A DNA stretch of 64,000 bases from Plasmodium brasilianum (taxonomy: Eukaryota > Apicomplexa > Aconoidasida > Haemosporida > Plasmodiidae). The DNA lies in the NCBI RefSeq assembly GCF_023973825.1, contig NC_090118.1, positions 342,501 to 406,500 of the forward strand, written 5' to 3'. Made by a program: the position numbers and the translations under genes. The notes under the pieces are model-generated. The model saw only the letters and a program-made list of their open reading frames with translations. It made no database searches and was not told the DNA's origin. The stretch's first letter is position 1. Every line of letters starts with the position of its first letter. Positions 23,948-34,768 of this stretch are shown here, one piece after another.

Positions 23948-26719
23948 ATGGAGGAATTAAGCTGCATTCCGGGTTATGGCAATATAAATGTTCAAGCATT
24001 GTATAAACCACAAGAAGACTATGTGTTTGTTAACGACATAAAAGCAAAAAAATTCTCATATGATCCATATTTTAAGAAAGAACCGAAGGGTCCATTCATC
24101 AAAGAATATTATGAAAAATACGATATTACCGGAACTTTAAAGGACTCTACATTTTTTCCGCTTATTCTTTCACAACAAAAAATGAATAGACAATCCAATC
24201 CTTTTGTGGCTTATCCTTATGGCGTGCCTCGAGATCCAGAATATGAAAAATGCCCCAAGTGTAAAAAGAGCAAAAAATATAAGAAAGGAAAAAATAATGG
24301 GACTTGTAACAATAATGGGAATAAAGGCAAAAATGAAAATAAAGGCAAAAATGAAAATAAAGGAAAAAATGAAAATAACGGCAAAAATGAAAATAACGGA
24401 AAAAATGAGAATAACGGTAAAAATGGGAATAGTAATAATAACGAGAAAAAGAATAAATATCACTGCGGACTAGAGTTTTTCATTTCAAAATTAAATCCAT
24501 GTAGTAACAATAGTCCACATGATAAAACGGATATTAATGAAGACAGCTGCTCTGAGATTAACCCAGATTTTTCTACCATAAATGATTCTCAGGAAGAAGA
24601 TTGTGAAGCACGCAACTGCATCAGTCAAGAAACACCTTTTTCAAACAATACAGAAAGGGTCTATCCTCCTGGTAATTACGGTACAAGAGGAACACACGCG
24701 CATGTAACAGAAATAAACCATTCAAATGGTTGTGATATAATGGGTAGTTATTATACAAATTCCCCTAAATACTCTAATGCTGATGAGGACAGATCTGACT
24801 ATTATTATAGCTACAATGAAAGTGCAAATCTCAAATCTCAAGAGGAAATGGAAAAATTATATAAAGAAAAAATGCAAAGGAAAAAAAATTTCCATTTAAA
24901 TGCTAATGATCAAAACTGTAAAGGAAACGTTTCTTATTCTAACGAAAAAAGAGAAAAAAAATTTAGTATGAACTATTCTGATTCTGAAGAAGGTGCAAGT
25001 CTTCACAATACAGAAGCGGAAAGCAGACGTGAACATGTCGTAACAGAATGTTTGGAGCATGACGAGATAAACGATGACGAGATTAACGATGACGAGATAA
25101 ACGATGACGAGTTTAACGATGATGAGATTAACGATGGCGAGATTAGCGATGGAGAGATTGACGACGATGAAAAGAACAGCAGTGGGAACAGCTACAACAA
25201 TAGTTACAAGTGTGAAAAGAATCCTCAAAAATTTAAAAGTACATATACAGGTGAGGATAATAAATTACGAAGCCTCAACAAAAGAGAATTAATGGAAGGG
25301 AACTATAAGGATATATGTCCCGAAAAAATAAATAGAGAAAACAAAGAGATGGATGTAACGAATAGAGTAAAGCAGGACAAAAACGCAAAACAACATATTA
25401 AACAGGTAAAAATTTGTGAAAATGAAAATACTTTGAATAAATACAGCGTTTTGGAAAGCCTCAAGAAACAAAACAACTTAAAAGAGCACTCAAGGGAGCC
25501 CACGAAAGGGCACCCAAAAGAGCATTCAATGGGACTGCCGAAAAGAATCCCAAAAGAATACTCAAAGGAGCACGCAAATGAGAACTCCAAGCCAACGCGA
25601 CCTTTACAAATAAATCCTAACGATTCAAACAAACCGGAAAAGAATAATAAAAAGGAGCACTATGGTAGAGTGTGTAAATTAATTAATTCAAAATACGAAA
25701 ATGAAAGAAAAAAAAAATATGTCGGATCAACAAAACATAAATTAGAAAATGCAAATGTCTTTGAATCACTCACATCAAATGAGGGAGATACTAAATTTCC
25801 CACTTCACCAAAGAGAGTTACAGTAAAATATAGGAAGGCATACTTTGAGAAAGAAAATATTTTACCAAAGAAGAAGATTGAAAAAAGAGAATTTACTCAT
25901 AAAAATTCGAAAGCAGTTATTGCTAGAACAAAATCGTTAAAGGTAAGAAGAGGTACTATAAATTTCCCAACGAAAAATAGTAATATCCTTTATAGAAAAA
26001 AAAGCATCTTGAACAAACAAAAGTCTATGGTTGAAACCAAATTTAAAAAACAGAATACAATGTTACTAAAAAAAAAAAAAACCATGTCAAGGTTAAACTC
26101 TACAAAACAACCATACATTATTAATATAAACAAAAAAAAAGTCATAACTACACAGAAAAGTATGAACGTTTTAGGTAATAAAAAAAATAATAATTCACAA
26201 TTAGGATCAAAAAAAATACTTGCTAGATCAAAGACGAAGGTCTATATAGGTAATGAAACCAAGATTTTCAAAAAAGCGAACGTGAAAATGCTCTCCAAAA
26301 ATCCTTTTAACCCACGAATATCAACAGAGAGTTCAAAAATGAGTGAACAGGATAACAGCAAAAAAAAAAAAAAAGAAGAAAGAGAGGGACAAGGAGAAAA
26401 AGGAGGTGATAAAGTAAGAAAAATGGAAGGAGAAACCGAAAGAGAAACCGAAAAAGAACGAAAAAACGGAAGAACTCACGGAAACGATGCTACTACAAAT
26501 AAAGGGAAACCACATGTTCACTTGAGCACTATATTATTAACAAAGAATGGTTATAATACCATAAGAAACAAACTAAAATCAAAAAAGAAAGAGCTATTTG
26601 AAAATATTATATGCTTAACAAAAAACATGAAGGAACACCCACTGAAGAAAAAGTATAATGATAATATAGATCCGAGAGATTTATTATCAGCAACTTCTAA
26701 CAATAGCACTGATAGTTAA
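23948..26719 (+). CDS. large basic repeat-rich hypothetical protein
   Basis: A single ORF of 923 residues from ATG 23948 (MEELSCIPGYGN). The first 100 residues look like the conserved part (FSYDPYFKKEPKGPFIKEYY, DITGTLKDSTFFPL). A CPKCKK pair follows, then three low-complexity blocks. One is a GKNENKGKNENNG-type repeat (about 120-165). One is a DDEIN repeat (about 375-405, 15-bp units in DNA). One is a KEHSxEP/PKEHS-like repeat (about 510-550). From about 620 the chain is very basic with repeated TKSL/KKxxTM/KSM motifs (RTKSLKVRRGTINFPTK, KKKKTMSRLNSTKQ), typical of a microtubule- or nucleic-acid-binding tail. No signal peptide or membrane segment. I do not recognise the family; a cytoskeletal role is inference only. 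Confidence 0.8.
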   Translation: MEELSCIPGYGNINVQALYKPQEDYVFVNDIKAKKFSYDPYFKKEPKGPFIKEYYEKYDITGTLKDSTFFPLILSQQKMNRQSNPFVAYPYGVPRDPEYEKCPKCKKSKKYKKGKNNGTCNNNGNKGKNENKGKNENKGKNENNGKNENNGKNENNGKNGNSNNNEKKNKYHCGLEFFISKLNPCSNNSPHDKTDINEDSCSEINPDFSTINDSQEEDCEARNCISQETPFSNNTERVYPPGNYGTRGTHAHVTEINHSNGCDIMGSYYTNSPKYSNADEDRSDYYYSYNESANLKSQEEMEKLYKEKMQRKKNFHLNANDQNCKGNVSYSNEKREKKFSMNYSDSEEGASLHNTEAESRREHVVTECLEHDEINDDEINDDEINDDEFNDDEINDGEISDGEIDDDEKNSSGNSYNNSYKCEKNPQKFKSTYTGEDNKLRSLNKRELMEGNYKDICPEKINRENKEMDVTNRVKQDKNAKQHIKQVKICENENTLNKYSVLESLKKQNNLKEHSREPTKGHPKEHSMGLPKRIPKEYSKEHANENSKPTRPLQINPNDSNKPEKNNKKEHYGRVCKLINSKYENERKKKYVGSTKHKLENANVFESLTSNEGDTKFPTSPKRVTVKYRKAYFEKENILPKKKIEKREFTHKNSKAVIARTKSLKVRRGTINFPTKNSNILYRKKSILNKQKSMVETKFKKQNTMLLKKKKTMSRLNSTKQPYIININKKKVITTQKSMNVLGNKKNNNSQLGSKKILARSKTKVYIGNETKIFKKANVKMLSKNPFNPRISTESSKMSEQDNSKKKKKEEREGQGEKGGDKVRKMEGETERETEKERKNGRTHGNDATTNKGKPHVHLSTILLTKNGYNTIRNKLKSKKKELFENIICLTKNMKEHPLKKKYNDNIDPRDLLSATSNNSTDS

Positions 26720-28508
26720 AACGGACCAGCTGATGATGATTTTAAGTATTGATGGTACGTGTAGTGTTTATTAAGGTATTGTTCTACATATGCAATATTT
26801 TAGTACACTTTTTTTTTTTTTTTTTTACTTTTTCAATAATCCTTATTCATGCTTCTTTGCGGTACTGCATTTTTATCATTTATCATTTTACTATTTTATC
26901 TATTCTTGCTATTTTTGCTCTTTTTGCTATTTTTACTATTACTGCTATTTTATCTATTTTTGCTGTTTTTGCTATTTTTGCTATTTTTGCTATTTTTACT
27001 ATTATTGCTATTATTGCTATTATTGCTATATTTACTATAAAAGCCCATCTTAGCAAATAAAAGTATATGCCTTATTTTACGTGATTTTTATTTTACACTG
27101 TTTTTTAAATTTTTTACCGTCGTCCGTTTCACTATTCTTCATACGATTTCAATGTGTAGTTAATAAATAATCGTGTATACTCTCTTATATATAAATAACA
27201 CAACCCATGTACAAAATTACTTGACCGTCATTATATTAATAATTGTACACACTAGTTTCTCCCACCAGTTGCTCTAAATGGTGCTTGCTGGCATATTAGT
27301 AAAGTACCTAGTGACTAATGTCAACTACCTATCACCTAAGTTGTCCTACTTGATTTTATGTTATTATAGAATCTTATGTATAACATGTAATAAAATAACT
27401 TCTCTCATACGCATATACATCAAAAAATTTGTTTTCACAGCGAAAATATACACATACAAGCACACATACAAGCACACATACAAGCACATATACATGCACA
27501 TATACATGCACATGTATACATTACAGGTGTAGATGTACCATTGTGATATTCTCCCTCATCCCAACCACCCCCAAATGATAAATAAGATACCTGTTAATTT
27601 ATCAACTTGATAAATAAGTTTATGCACAATTTTTAATGATGACAAGGAAATTACCTCTTCCTAGACTTTACATTAGGGAGTGCACATTTTCACCATTTCT
27701 GCGCATTTAAAAAAAGGAAAACAAAAAGGAAGGAGAAAGTATAAGGACAGAGAAATGCATAAATCGGAAAAGAAGATAACTGAAGAAAAAAAAAAAGCTG
27801 ATCAAATATTGGTTAAAATGTTGTCTGTAAATGTAAATGCAAGAGTGGATTCATTTCTCTTTGCCATTTTTGCATGCCAGAGGAAAGGTCAAAATTGATA
27901 GATGCTACGAAAAAAGTTATTAATGTATATATATATATATATATGTGTATGTGTACGTATATGTATTGGTATATGTGAATGGGCACTTGCGCGTTTTTTA
28001 ATATGTAAAAGGTATAAAACATATGAACAGGAATGAAGAGAGATAATACATGAAGCATTTTATTAACAATTCACCCTCATGAAATTTATTTTGCACGCAT
28101 GTATAAAATGCATGTACATAACTACTTTTTAACATATTTTAAACAAAACTAGAGTAAATTAAATGAAAAACTTGGGCAGATATACTATCATGCGCAAACA
28201 CCCATGCATGGATATACATAAGCGGATGTACATGCAAGGTCGTACATTCGCGGGGAACATGTATTTGGGGTACATACTCAAAAAGAATTCATGAGAATAC
28301 TCTTTATACAGTAAACAGCATTACATTTTCAGTTTTCACAATACGATGTACGGTTAGGAAAAAACGTGTGCGTTAAAAGGCTTCGCCTATGCACGTATTT
28401 AAAAAAACATTGACATACGCAGACACCTATTCGGACTAACACCTATTGTAGCAAACGCCTTTTCACGCAAACACCTATTTACGCTGATACCTAATTACGA
28501 GAACCCTC
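26720..28508. other. convergent intergenic region with unresolved ORFs
   Basis: This lies between the stop of the basic hypothetical (plus) and the stop of the carrier gene (minus). A trinucleotide-like TTTTTGCTA array spans about 26890-27040. A plus-strand ORF from ATG 27278 (MVLAGILVKYLVTNVNYLSP) and an exon-like piece at 27677-27898, after a TTACATTAG acceptor and containing ADQILVKMLSVNVNARVDS, look coding-like. I cannot join them into a convincing gene. A (TA)n run sits near 27925-27945. Confidence 0.4.
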
Positions 28509-29468
28509 CTAGCAGAACTTCTTCAACAGGTTATTTAAGTAGTCCATGGTCATGAGTGTAATCATCGCGTGGGGGGCGATACGAACATAGTAGGTGGAAT
28601 AACTCGAGTAAAAAATAGCTATACCACCTTTCTTGTACAATTGGTAAGAACAGTCAAAAAAATTTTTGTACGGCATTTTTTTTGTAACTGGATCCACTTT
28701 CATTTTCTGCATACAAGTCTTAACAAAATCAAATGGTAAACTCATGGTTACAGCAAAAAAACCACTAATCACACTAGCTATTAAATTCGTTTTCATACCT
28801 ACACCAACATATTTTTCTAAATATTCTTTAGACTGATCATATGTTGATAACATACCTAAGTTTAACGACATAGCTCTAGCAATGGTAGGTACAGATCCTT
28901 TCCATAAGGCGAAAATTCCTTCCTCTTTTGCTATTCTATAAAGCGCATTAAACACCCCACTATAATTTCTTTTTAATTCTTTTGGTAAAGTATTATCTGC
29001 TTGTAATCTTATTAAAGACAAATCTGCAGGATTTCCTAAAAAAGCACCTAATCCACCAGCTGCTAAAGCACAAAAACATTTTTTATAAAATGGTAAAGGT
29101 TCTCCTTCTTTTTTTACCATATCTGAAAAAGTACGAAAGAGACCTAACCTACCAGTTGTATAAACGATTTGCCGTGTTAACCCAGCATCTAATCCTTTAT
29201 ATAATGATAACACTCCTTCATCTTTTATTATATTTTTGGCAATTATAATTGGATTCTTTATTGCATTTGTTCCCTCAGCATTTAACTGAATTCTTACCTT
29301 TATCATATCAAGTGGTTGTACACAAAACGTGGCAAACATACCACTCACTCCACCCACTGCAAATGGCTTTACTTTATAAAAAAGGTTTTTATCCTCATTT
29401 AATTTCTTTTTTGTGGCATCTACACTTGAGCTTGCTTGCAAATCATATTCTGCAATTTCTTTATTCAT
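28509..29468 (-). CDS. DTC: mitochondrial dicarboxylate/tricarboxylate carrier
   Basis: A single ORF of 319 residues with ATG at 29468. It is a mitochondrial carrier (SLC25) protein with three repeats, each with its signature: PLDMIKVRIQ (about residue 53), NPADLSLIRLQ (about 156) and LPFDFVKTCMQ (about 252). Gly-rich kinks such as GGVSGMFATF and AAGGLGAFLG are also present. It is closest to the 2-oxoglutarate/malate carrier branch. The Plasmodium orthologue is known as DTC and exchanges 2-oxoglutarate, malate, oxaloacetate and related acids across the inner mitochondrial membrane, feeding the TCA cycle. It has six expected membrane helices and a short hydrophilic N-terminus. It is well conserved with no inserts, unlike its neighbours. 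Confidence 0.93.
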   Translation of the reverse strand: MNKEIAEYDLQASSSVDATKKKLNEDKNLFYKVKPFAVGGVSGMFATFCVQPLDMIKVRIQLNAEGTNAIKNPIIIAKNIIKDEGVLSLYKGLDAGLTRQIVYTTGRLGLFRTFSDMVKKEGEPLPFYKKCFCALAAGGLGAFLGNPADLSLIRLQADNTLPKELKRNYSGVFNALYRIAKEEGIFALWKGSVPTIARAMSLNLGMLSTYDQSKEYLEKYVGVGMKTNLIASVISGFFAVTMSLPFDFVKTCMQKMKVDPVTKKMPYKNFFDCSYQLYKKGGIAIFYSSYSTYYVRIAPHAMITLMTMDYLNNLLKKFC

Positions 29469-32052
29469 TTTATTTGAAATTATGTACTCTTGTCTAGTAG
29501 CTGTAAAATGTAAGCAGCTGTAAAGTCTGGGACTATATCAAATGTTGAAACTGGCAATCGCAGCTATTTTAACTTCCCTATATTTTGTAGCTCTTTATTT
29601 TATAGCTTGTTACTTTGTTCCTATTTATTTTGTTTTCTTTTTTCTTTTATTTTTTCCTGCACTTAAATATGCCTTTACGCATGAACGTAAAAGGATATAG
29701 AGGAAAAAAAAAAAAAAAAAAATTAATAAAAATATTGACTGCCACATAGAAGCTCCTCCACATGTAAGCATACATATGCACATACAGATTTTTACGTACA
29801 GATTTTTACGTACAGATTTTTACGTACAAATTTTTACGTACAGATTTTTACGTACAGATTTTTACATACAGATTTTTACGTACAGATATTTATATAATAA
29901 AATTCAAGTATAACTATTCACGTACTAATACTTACATATATTCACGTATATATATGCTTGCACGAGTGCCTATAAAAATATGCATACATATTTTACTCAT
30001 GTAAATATTTTTATGTATGGATTTAGGTGTAAAAATAAGCCTTTGCTCCAAAAAAAATTTTACAACAGAAAATGAAATATGTTCACGCATAAGGAGCAGA
30101 AGTAAAATGATTTTAAGGTTACATGTTCTCTTTTTTCTCTTCACCTACTTTGCATCCTTTACCTGCTTTGCTTCCTTTACCTGCTTTGCTTCCTTTACCT
30201 GCTTTGCTTCCTTCTCTTATTTTACTTCCTTCTCTTATTTTACTTCCTTCTCTTGCTTCATTTACTTGAACTTATTTAAGATCACTTTAGCGTGAATAAT
30301 TGTAAAACGTGGAGCAAACTTTTTGCAGTTCTTTACATTATTACCAACTATTATTATATCGTCAGAAGTAAACATACATGCATACATACAAACGTACAGA
30401 TATATGTATATATACAAAAACATATTATATTTATGCATATAATATGACGTATTTGGCCATCTGACTCGTTAAAAAAAAAAAAATACAGCGAAATGGTACA
30501 TGCGCATATCAATCAATTTAGGGTACTTCTACATATAGATATATGATGACCAATTTTTATGTATGTGATGTAGCACAGTGTATATATTCGAAGGAAGAAC
30601 TTGGCTGTTTTTAAAAAAAATTATTTTGCATTGCCTTAAAGATATGGAAATATCGTTAGAGGTTGTTGCGTGGAGTGTATTTATGTATAAACGATTAACC
30701 AGTACGAAAAAAATGAGAAAAGATAAAGATTAAAAACAAAAAGATAAAATAAAAAGAGCAAACGTACGAAAATTGAATTCTCAGTACATTTTTGACATGA
30801 AGCATACATTTAACCCTATATTATTAAGGCACAAAAAGGTAGTATTTTTTTTTTTTTCATTTTTCGTAAATTTTCCAAGCGGCGGGAAAATAAAAAATAA
30901 TATATAGTAAATTAAAATATAGTAAAATATATTAAAATATATTAAAATATATTAAAATATAGTAAAATTTAGCAAAATATAGTAAAATATAGTAAAATAT
31001 AGCAAAATATAGTAAAAAATAACAAAATATAGTAAAATATAGCAAAATATAGTAAAATATAGTAAAATATAGCAAAATATAGTAAAAAATAGCAAAATAT
31101 AGTAAAATATAGCAAAATATAGTAAAATATAGTAAAATATAGTAAAATATAGTAAAATATAGTAAAATATAGTAAGGTTGGCAAAATGTAATACACAATG
31201 TAGTATATAATATCATTTCCACATTTTAGCTAAGCATCATTTGAATGAGTCAAACAATCTAAGAAATTAAAGCCCCATTTTTAAGCATAAGCAATGACCT
31301 ATATAATATCGCTTGTACGAAATTCGTTTATATAATTATTTTCAGACCCCTTACAATGAAATGAAATTATTATAGGAGGGGAAACGATGCACTGGAAAAA
31401 TGGAAGTGGACTTTTGCACAAACAGCAGTTATATCACACGAGCACATATGCATACATATCCTTATGTATACACGTTTATATGTGCCCATACGTATGTGTA
31501 TGTGTGTGTGTGTGTGTTGTGAGGCCCACGAAGTTTACCCTACCCCCTCTCTTTTTTTTTTTTTTGAACAGAATGCAACTAAAACCAATCTTCACGTTTT
31601 ATTCATTTGGACTTAAATTTTTGTGCGTACTTTCGTAATTGCATAAAGAAGGTAGAAATGGAAAAAAGGACTAAAAATATATATATATATATATATGTAC
31701 ATGTATACATATGTATATGTGTATCTATACGAGGGTATTTCCCGCCTGCATGCAACAAGCCATAAATTTTATAAAAAAAAAAAAAAAAAATTAAAATCAA
31801 AATAAATTAGTTAAGTAGAAGCACTTAAACTAAAAAAGGAAAAATGCATTCCAAAGGATATTTGTGTATAACCCACATGAAGAAATTACTTCACAGAGTA
31901 GTTCAAAAATTAAGAATAAAATCTGTTCGAGAATGAATGATAATTTGGACAGTCTACATTAGTTGTAAAACATAACCTAGCATAAAGGAGGTGAAAGAAT
32001 ATATATCCCGTGTGAATTAATACATGCATTTTGTGGGTGTACACATGTGTGT
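29469..32052. other. long intergenic spacer, several minisatellites
   Basis: This lies upstream of DTC. About 29790-29890 is a 15-bp array (TACGTACAGATTTTT). About 30150-30250 is an 18-bp array (TTTGCTTCCTTTACCTGC). About 30910-31175 is a 10-bp array (ATATAGTAAA). A CA/TG-rich stretch lies at 31490-31515. Acceptor-like sites on the plus strand occur before 31572 (after a run of T) and before 31897, each followed by short open sequence. I could not build a reliable gene from them. Confidence 0.5.
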
Positions 32053-32352
32053 ATGCATGAATGTATGGGCGGTGCATATTTATGCTTATCTGCGCTGGTA
32101 CCCCCTTCTTTTCAGCAAAACGTGAAATTCACTGGAGGAATGTATTTTCAAAATAGGTGTGGTCCATATATGAAGTTACTTCTTAACACTTGCTCTTAAT
32201 ATTTTTAAATAAGGTTTTTAAATGCAAACTTGTAGGTGCTTTTTTTTTTTTTTTCAATCCCTTGCAGTACTACTATACGTTCTGCATTGGTACAAAAATT
32301 CTTGTATATAAATAATCGTCTTATAATTCATAAAAGGGATACACAGAAGTGA
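32053..32352 (+). CDS. candidate two-exon small ORF (62 aa)
   Basis: Exons 32053-32156 and 32268-32352 join in phase (donor GTGTGG, acceptor after a long T run ending CTTGCAG). They encode a protein starting MHECMGGAYLCL and ending HKRDTQK, with a GC-richer first exon than its surroundings. There is no recognised domain. It lies antisense to the 3' flank of the DnaJ-type gene. The reading could be fortuitous; it is listed because the splice signals and frame agree. Confidence 0.25.
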
Positions 32353-32749
32353 TATATAGAAATAAAACATAAAAATGATACGTAACACTGACACATAGCA
32401 GTGGCGCATAAACAAGCTTGTTCATTGCATACCCACATGGGACATATTACCTCTGCTCCGCACTCATGTGACAGACTTTATGCATATTGCAAGGAGGTCA
32501 ACACGAGGATACAGTGCACCTCTGAGTTTGCATAACTTGCCATTAGGATAACAAAAAAAGAAGGGGCAAAGATAGAGGGGGAAAAAAAAAAAAAAAAAAA
32601 AGGAAAAAAAAAAGGGGAAGAGAAAAAAAAAAAAAAAAAAAAAAAAGAAACGAAATGGAATGTAAAGAAACAGTATAGTGTTCGCTATATGATTAAACGT
32701 ACATATATACGGGTGGAAAAAAAAAACTGTAACGGGAAAAAAGAGGACA

Positions 32750-34768
32750 CTAATTAGCCAACAAGAGGAAGAAATCTTTCATGCTGGTTACAAAAATAGA
32801 GGCACCTACAGAGAGGGTTAAAAAAACGTACTTCATCTTTCCGTATTGTTTAAAAGATGGATATAATACAATGCCCACAATAGCCGAAACAATTATCTGT
32901 GTTTTTGATGTCCTTCTAAAAATATTGTAGAGTCGATAAGAAAATGTTCTTTTGACATTATACAAACAATTAATGTTCACTGGTAAACAATACGTGGGTA
33001 TTTTCTCAAAATTCAAAATTTCAATATCTTTGTAAATATTGCTAAGAAAAGATAAATCCTCCTTCTTTTGAGAGTAATTACTTAAGTTTTTTATTTCATT
33101 AATAGGAGCAAAGGTGTTAGAAGAATAATCAAGGAAAAAAGAATCATACATAGTAATAGACTTCTCCTTTACAAACTTTTTAAAATTATTTGTAATATTA
33201 TTTTTTAATATATAAACTGGTTGAATAAAGAACTGTCCATCTATATCATCAGTACCTAATTTGGCAGTAAAAGTTGTAAACGAATTATTTATATGTTGAT
33301 AAATTTTTTTCATATAATTTACTGTTTGCTCATTATTTAATTTATCGACAATAATAACATAACAATATATATGTCTAGAGCCAACAGTAGAACAAACCGA
33401 ATCTATATTTGTTGAATTAATTTCTACAAAATTTTTTCTTAATGCGTCATTATACACATTTTTAATATTAGTAGCTGATATTCTTCTAATAACTTTAACT
33501 TGATTAATATTATTAACAAGCAAGAAATAATCGATATTTTCATTTTCTTTTAAATATTCATCTTTTTTTACACTTAACACTTTCAAAGCTTCTATGATTT
33601 CATTTTTTAAGGTCTCATTTTTTATATCTTTTATTTCGTCATATTTAATAGAAAAGGTTTTATATATACTATTAAATTTGTACGTTATATGTTTTGCTTG
33701 TAAACTTAATTTTTTCTTATTCGTAAGTAATATAACTTCATTATTTTTGTCAATATGTACACCTCCTTTACTATTTAAAGCATCACTCTTCCTTGAAAAA
33801 TCATAGACCTGATTGAATGTAACTAAATTGTATATATAATTTGGATAATAATTTATAATAAAATTTTGAAAATCTTTAGTCGTTGCATTAAATATATTAG
33901 AATACAATTGATAAGACCCATCTGGTGATAAAATAAAAATAGTTGGATATATCTTAACATTAAATGGAATTTTATTCTTTACTAATTTTTTATCAGTTAA
34001 TATATTTATCCTACCAAATGATATATGTTCATTATATTTATCAAAAGATTCTTCCCATATTTTTGAAAAGGATAAAGACAAATTATCTGTATCTGAATAA
34101 ATCTGTATTATCCAAAAATCATTTGAATTTTCCACCAAATCCGTATAATTTTTTAAATTTAAATTTACACTATTTGACTCAATTATTTTTAATACCTTTC
34201 CTTGTGAATTATCATATGCCTTCTTCAATCTAGCATCTGATAATGTTTTATATGCTTTGGTAATTTCTCTAAATTTCTTATCACAATCTTTACAATCTTT
34301 ATTACTATCTGGATGATACATTTTTGATAAGTCCCTATAACTCTTCTTTATTTTTTGAATACTATCCCCTCTCTTACATTTTAACACTTCATAATAATCA
34401 AAATTATCACCATCTTCAAAATAGGATTCAATAGAATATTTCTCTTCTAAATATTTAAAAGATATCAATATTACAAAGGATAAGATTATACCTATAACAA
34501 TTATATTATCTACTAAAAATTTAAACTTATTTTTGTACATATCTATCACTTGTTTTTTATTATTCAATCCCTTCTTATCTTTGCTACTCTCATTTTTCTT
34601 TTTGTCATTTTTCTTTTTTTCTTTACCACCGTATTCCGTATTGATCCCTTTCTTTTCATTTTGCTCCTCTTCCTTTTCGCTCATTTTGTTTTTCAATTTT
34701 CCCTTCGAATACCCTGAACTTAACTCTGAAGAGTCCGCAATGGTATCAAAAGATGATTTTCGCTTCAT
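32750..34768 (-). CDS. J-domain membrane protein with thioredoxin-like domain
   Basis: A single ORF of 672 residues with ATG at 34768. A Lys/Glu-rich N-terminus is followed by one membrane segment (about 85-104, VDNIIVIGIILSFVILISF). A J domain (about 122-187) then carries the HPD motif in MYHPDSN at 152-154. The next part (about 205-310) resembles a thioredoxin fold (FWIIQIYSD, RINILTDKKLVKN, YPTIFILSPDG), but the CxxC redox pair is absent. A C-terminal hydrophobic stretch (about 622-660) would be a second anchor. J domains stimulate Hsp70 ATPase; the topology suggests an ER or other endomembrane co-chaperone similar in layout to DNAJC16. The position matches a P. falciparum chromosome 8 DnaJ gene I recall as PF08_0032. 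Substrate unknown. Confidence 0.88.
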   Translation of the reverse strand: MKRKSSFDTIADSSELSSGYSKGKLKNKMSEKEEEQNEKKGINTEYGGKEKKKNDKKKNESSKDKKGLNNKKQVIDMYKNKFKFLVDNIIVIGIILSFVILISFKYLEEKYSIESYFEDGDNFDYYEVLKCKRGDSIQKIKKSYRDLSKMYHPDSNKDCKDCDKKFREITKAYKTLSDARLKKAYDNSQGKVLKIIESNSVNLNLKNYTDLVENSNDFWIIQIYSDTDNLSLSFSKIWEESFDKYNEHISFGRINILTDKKLVKNKIPFNVKIYPTIFILSPDGSYQLYSNIFNATTKDFQNFIINYYPNYIYNLVTFNQVYDFSRKSDALNSKGGVHIDKNNEVILLTNKKKLSLQAKHITYKFNSIYKTFSIKYDEIKDIKNETLKNEIIEALKVLSVKKDEYLKENENIDYFLLVNNINQVKVIRRISATNIKNVYNDALRKNFVEINSTNIDSVCSTVGSRHIYCYVIIVDKLNNEQTVNYMKKIYQHINNSFTTFTAKLGTDDIDGQFFIQPVYILKNNITNNFKKFVKEKSITMYDSFFLDYSSNTFAPINEIKNLSNYSQKKEDLSFLSNIYKDIEILNFEKIPTYCLPVNINCLYNVKRTFSYRLYNIFRRTSKTQIIVSAIVGIVLYPSFKQYGKMKYVFLTLSVGASIFVTSMKDFFLLLAN

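Noticed and set aside
31387..31638. Plus-strand ORF MHWKNGSGLLHKQQ with a poly(T)/AG acceptor inside
   Set aside because: Several donors would fit different frames, and the microsatellite in the middle prevents a unique model; only the acceptor is noted.
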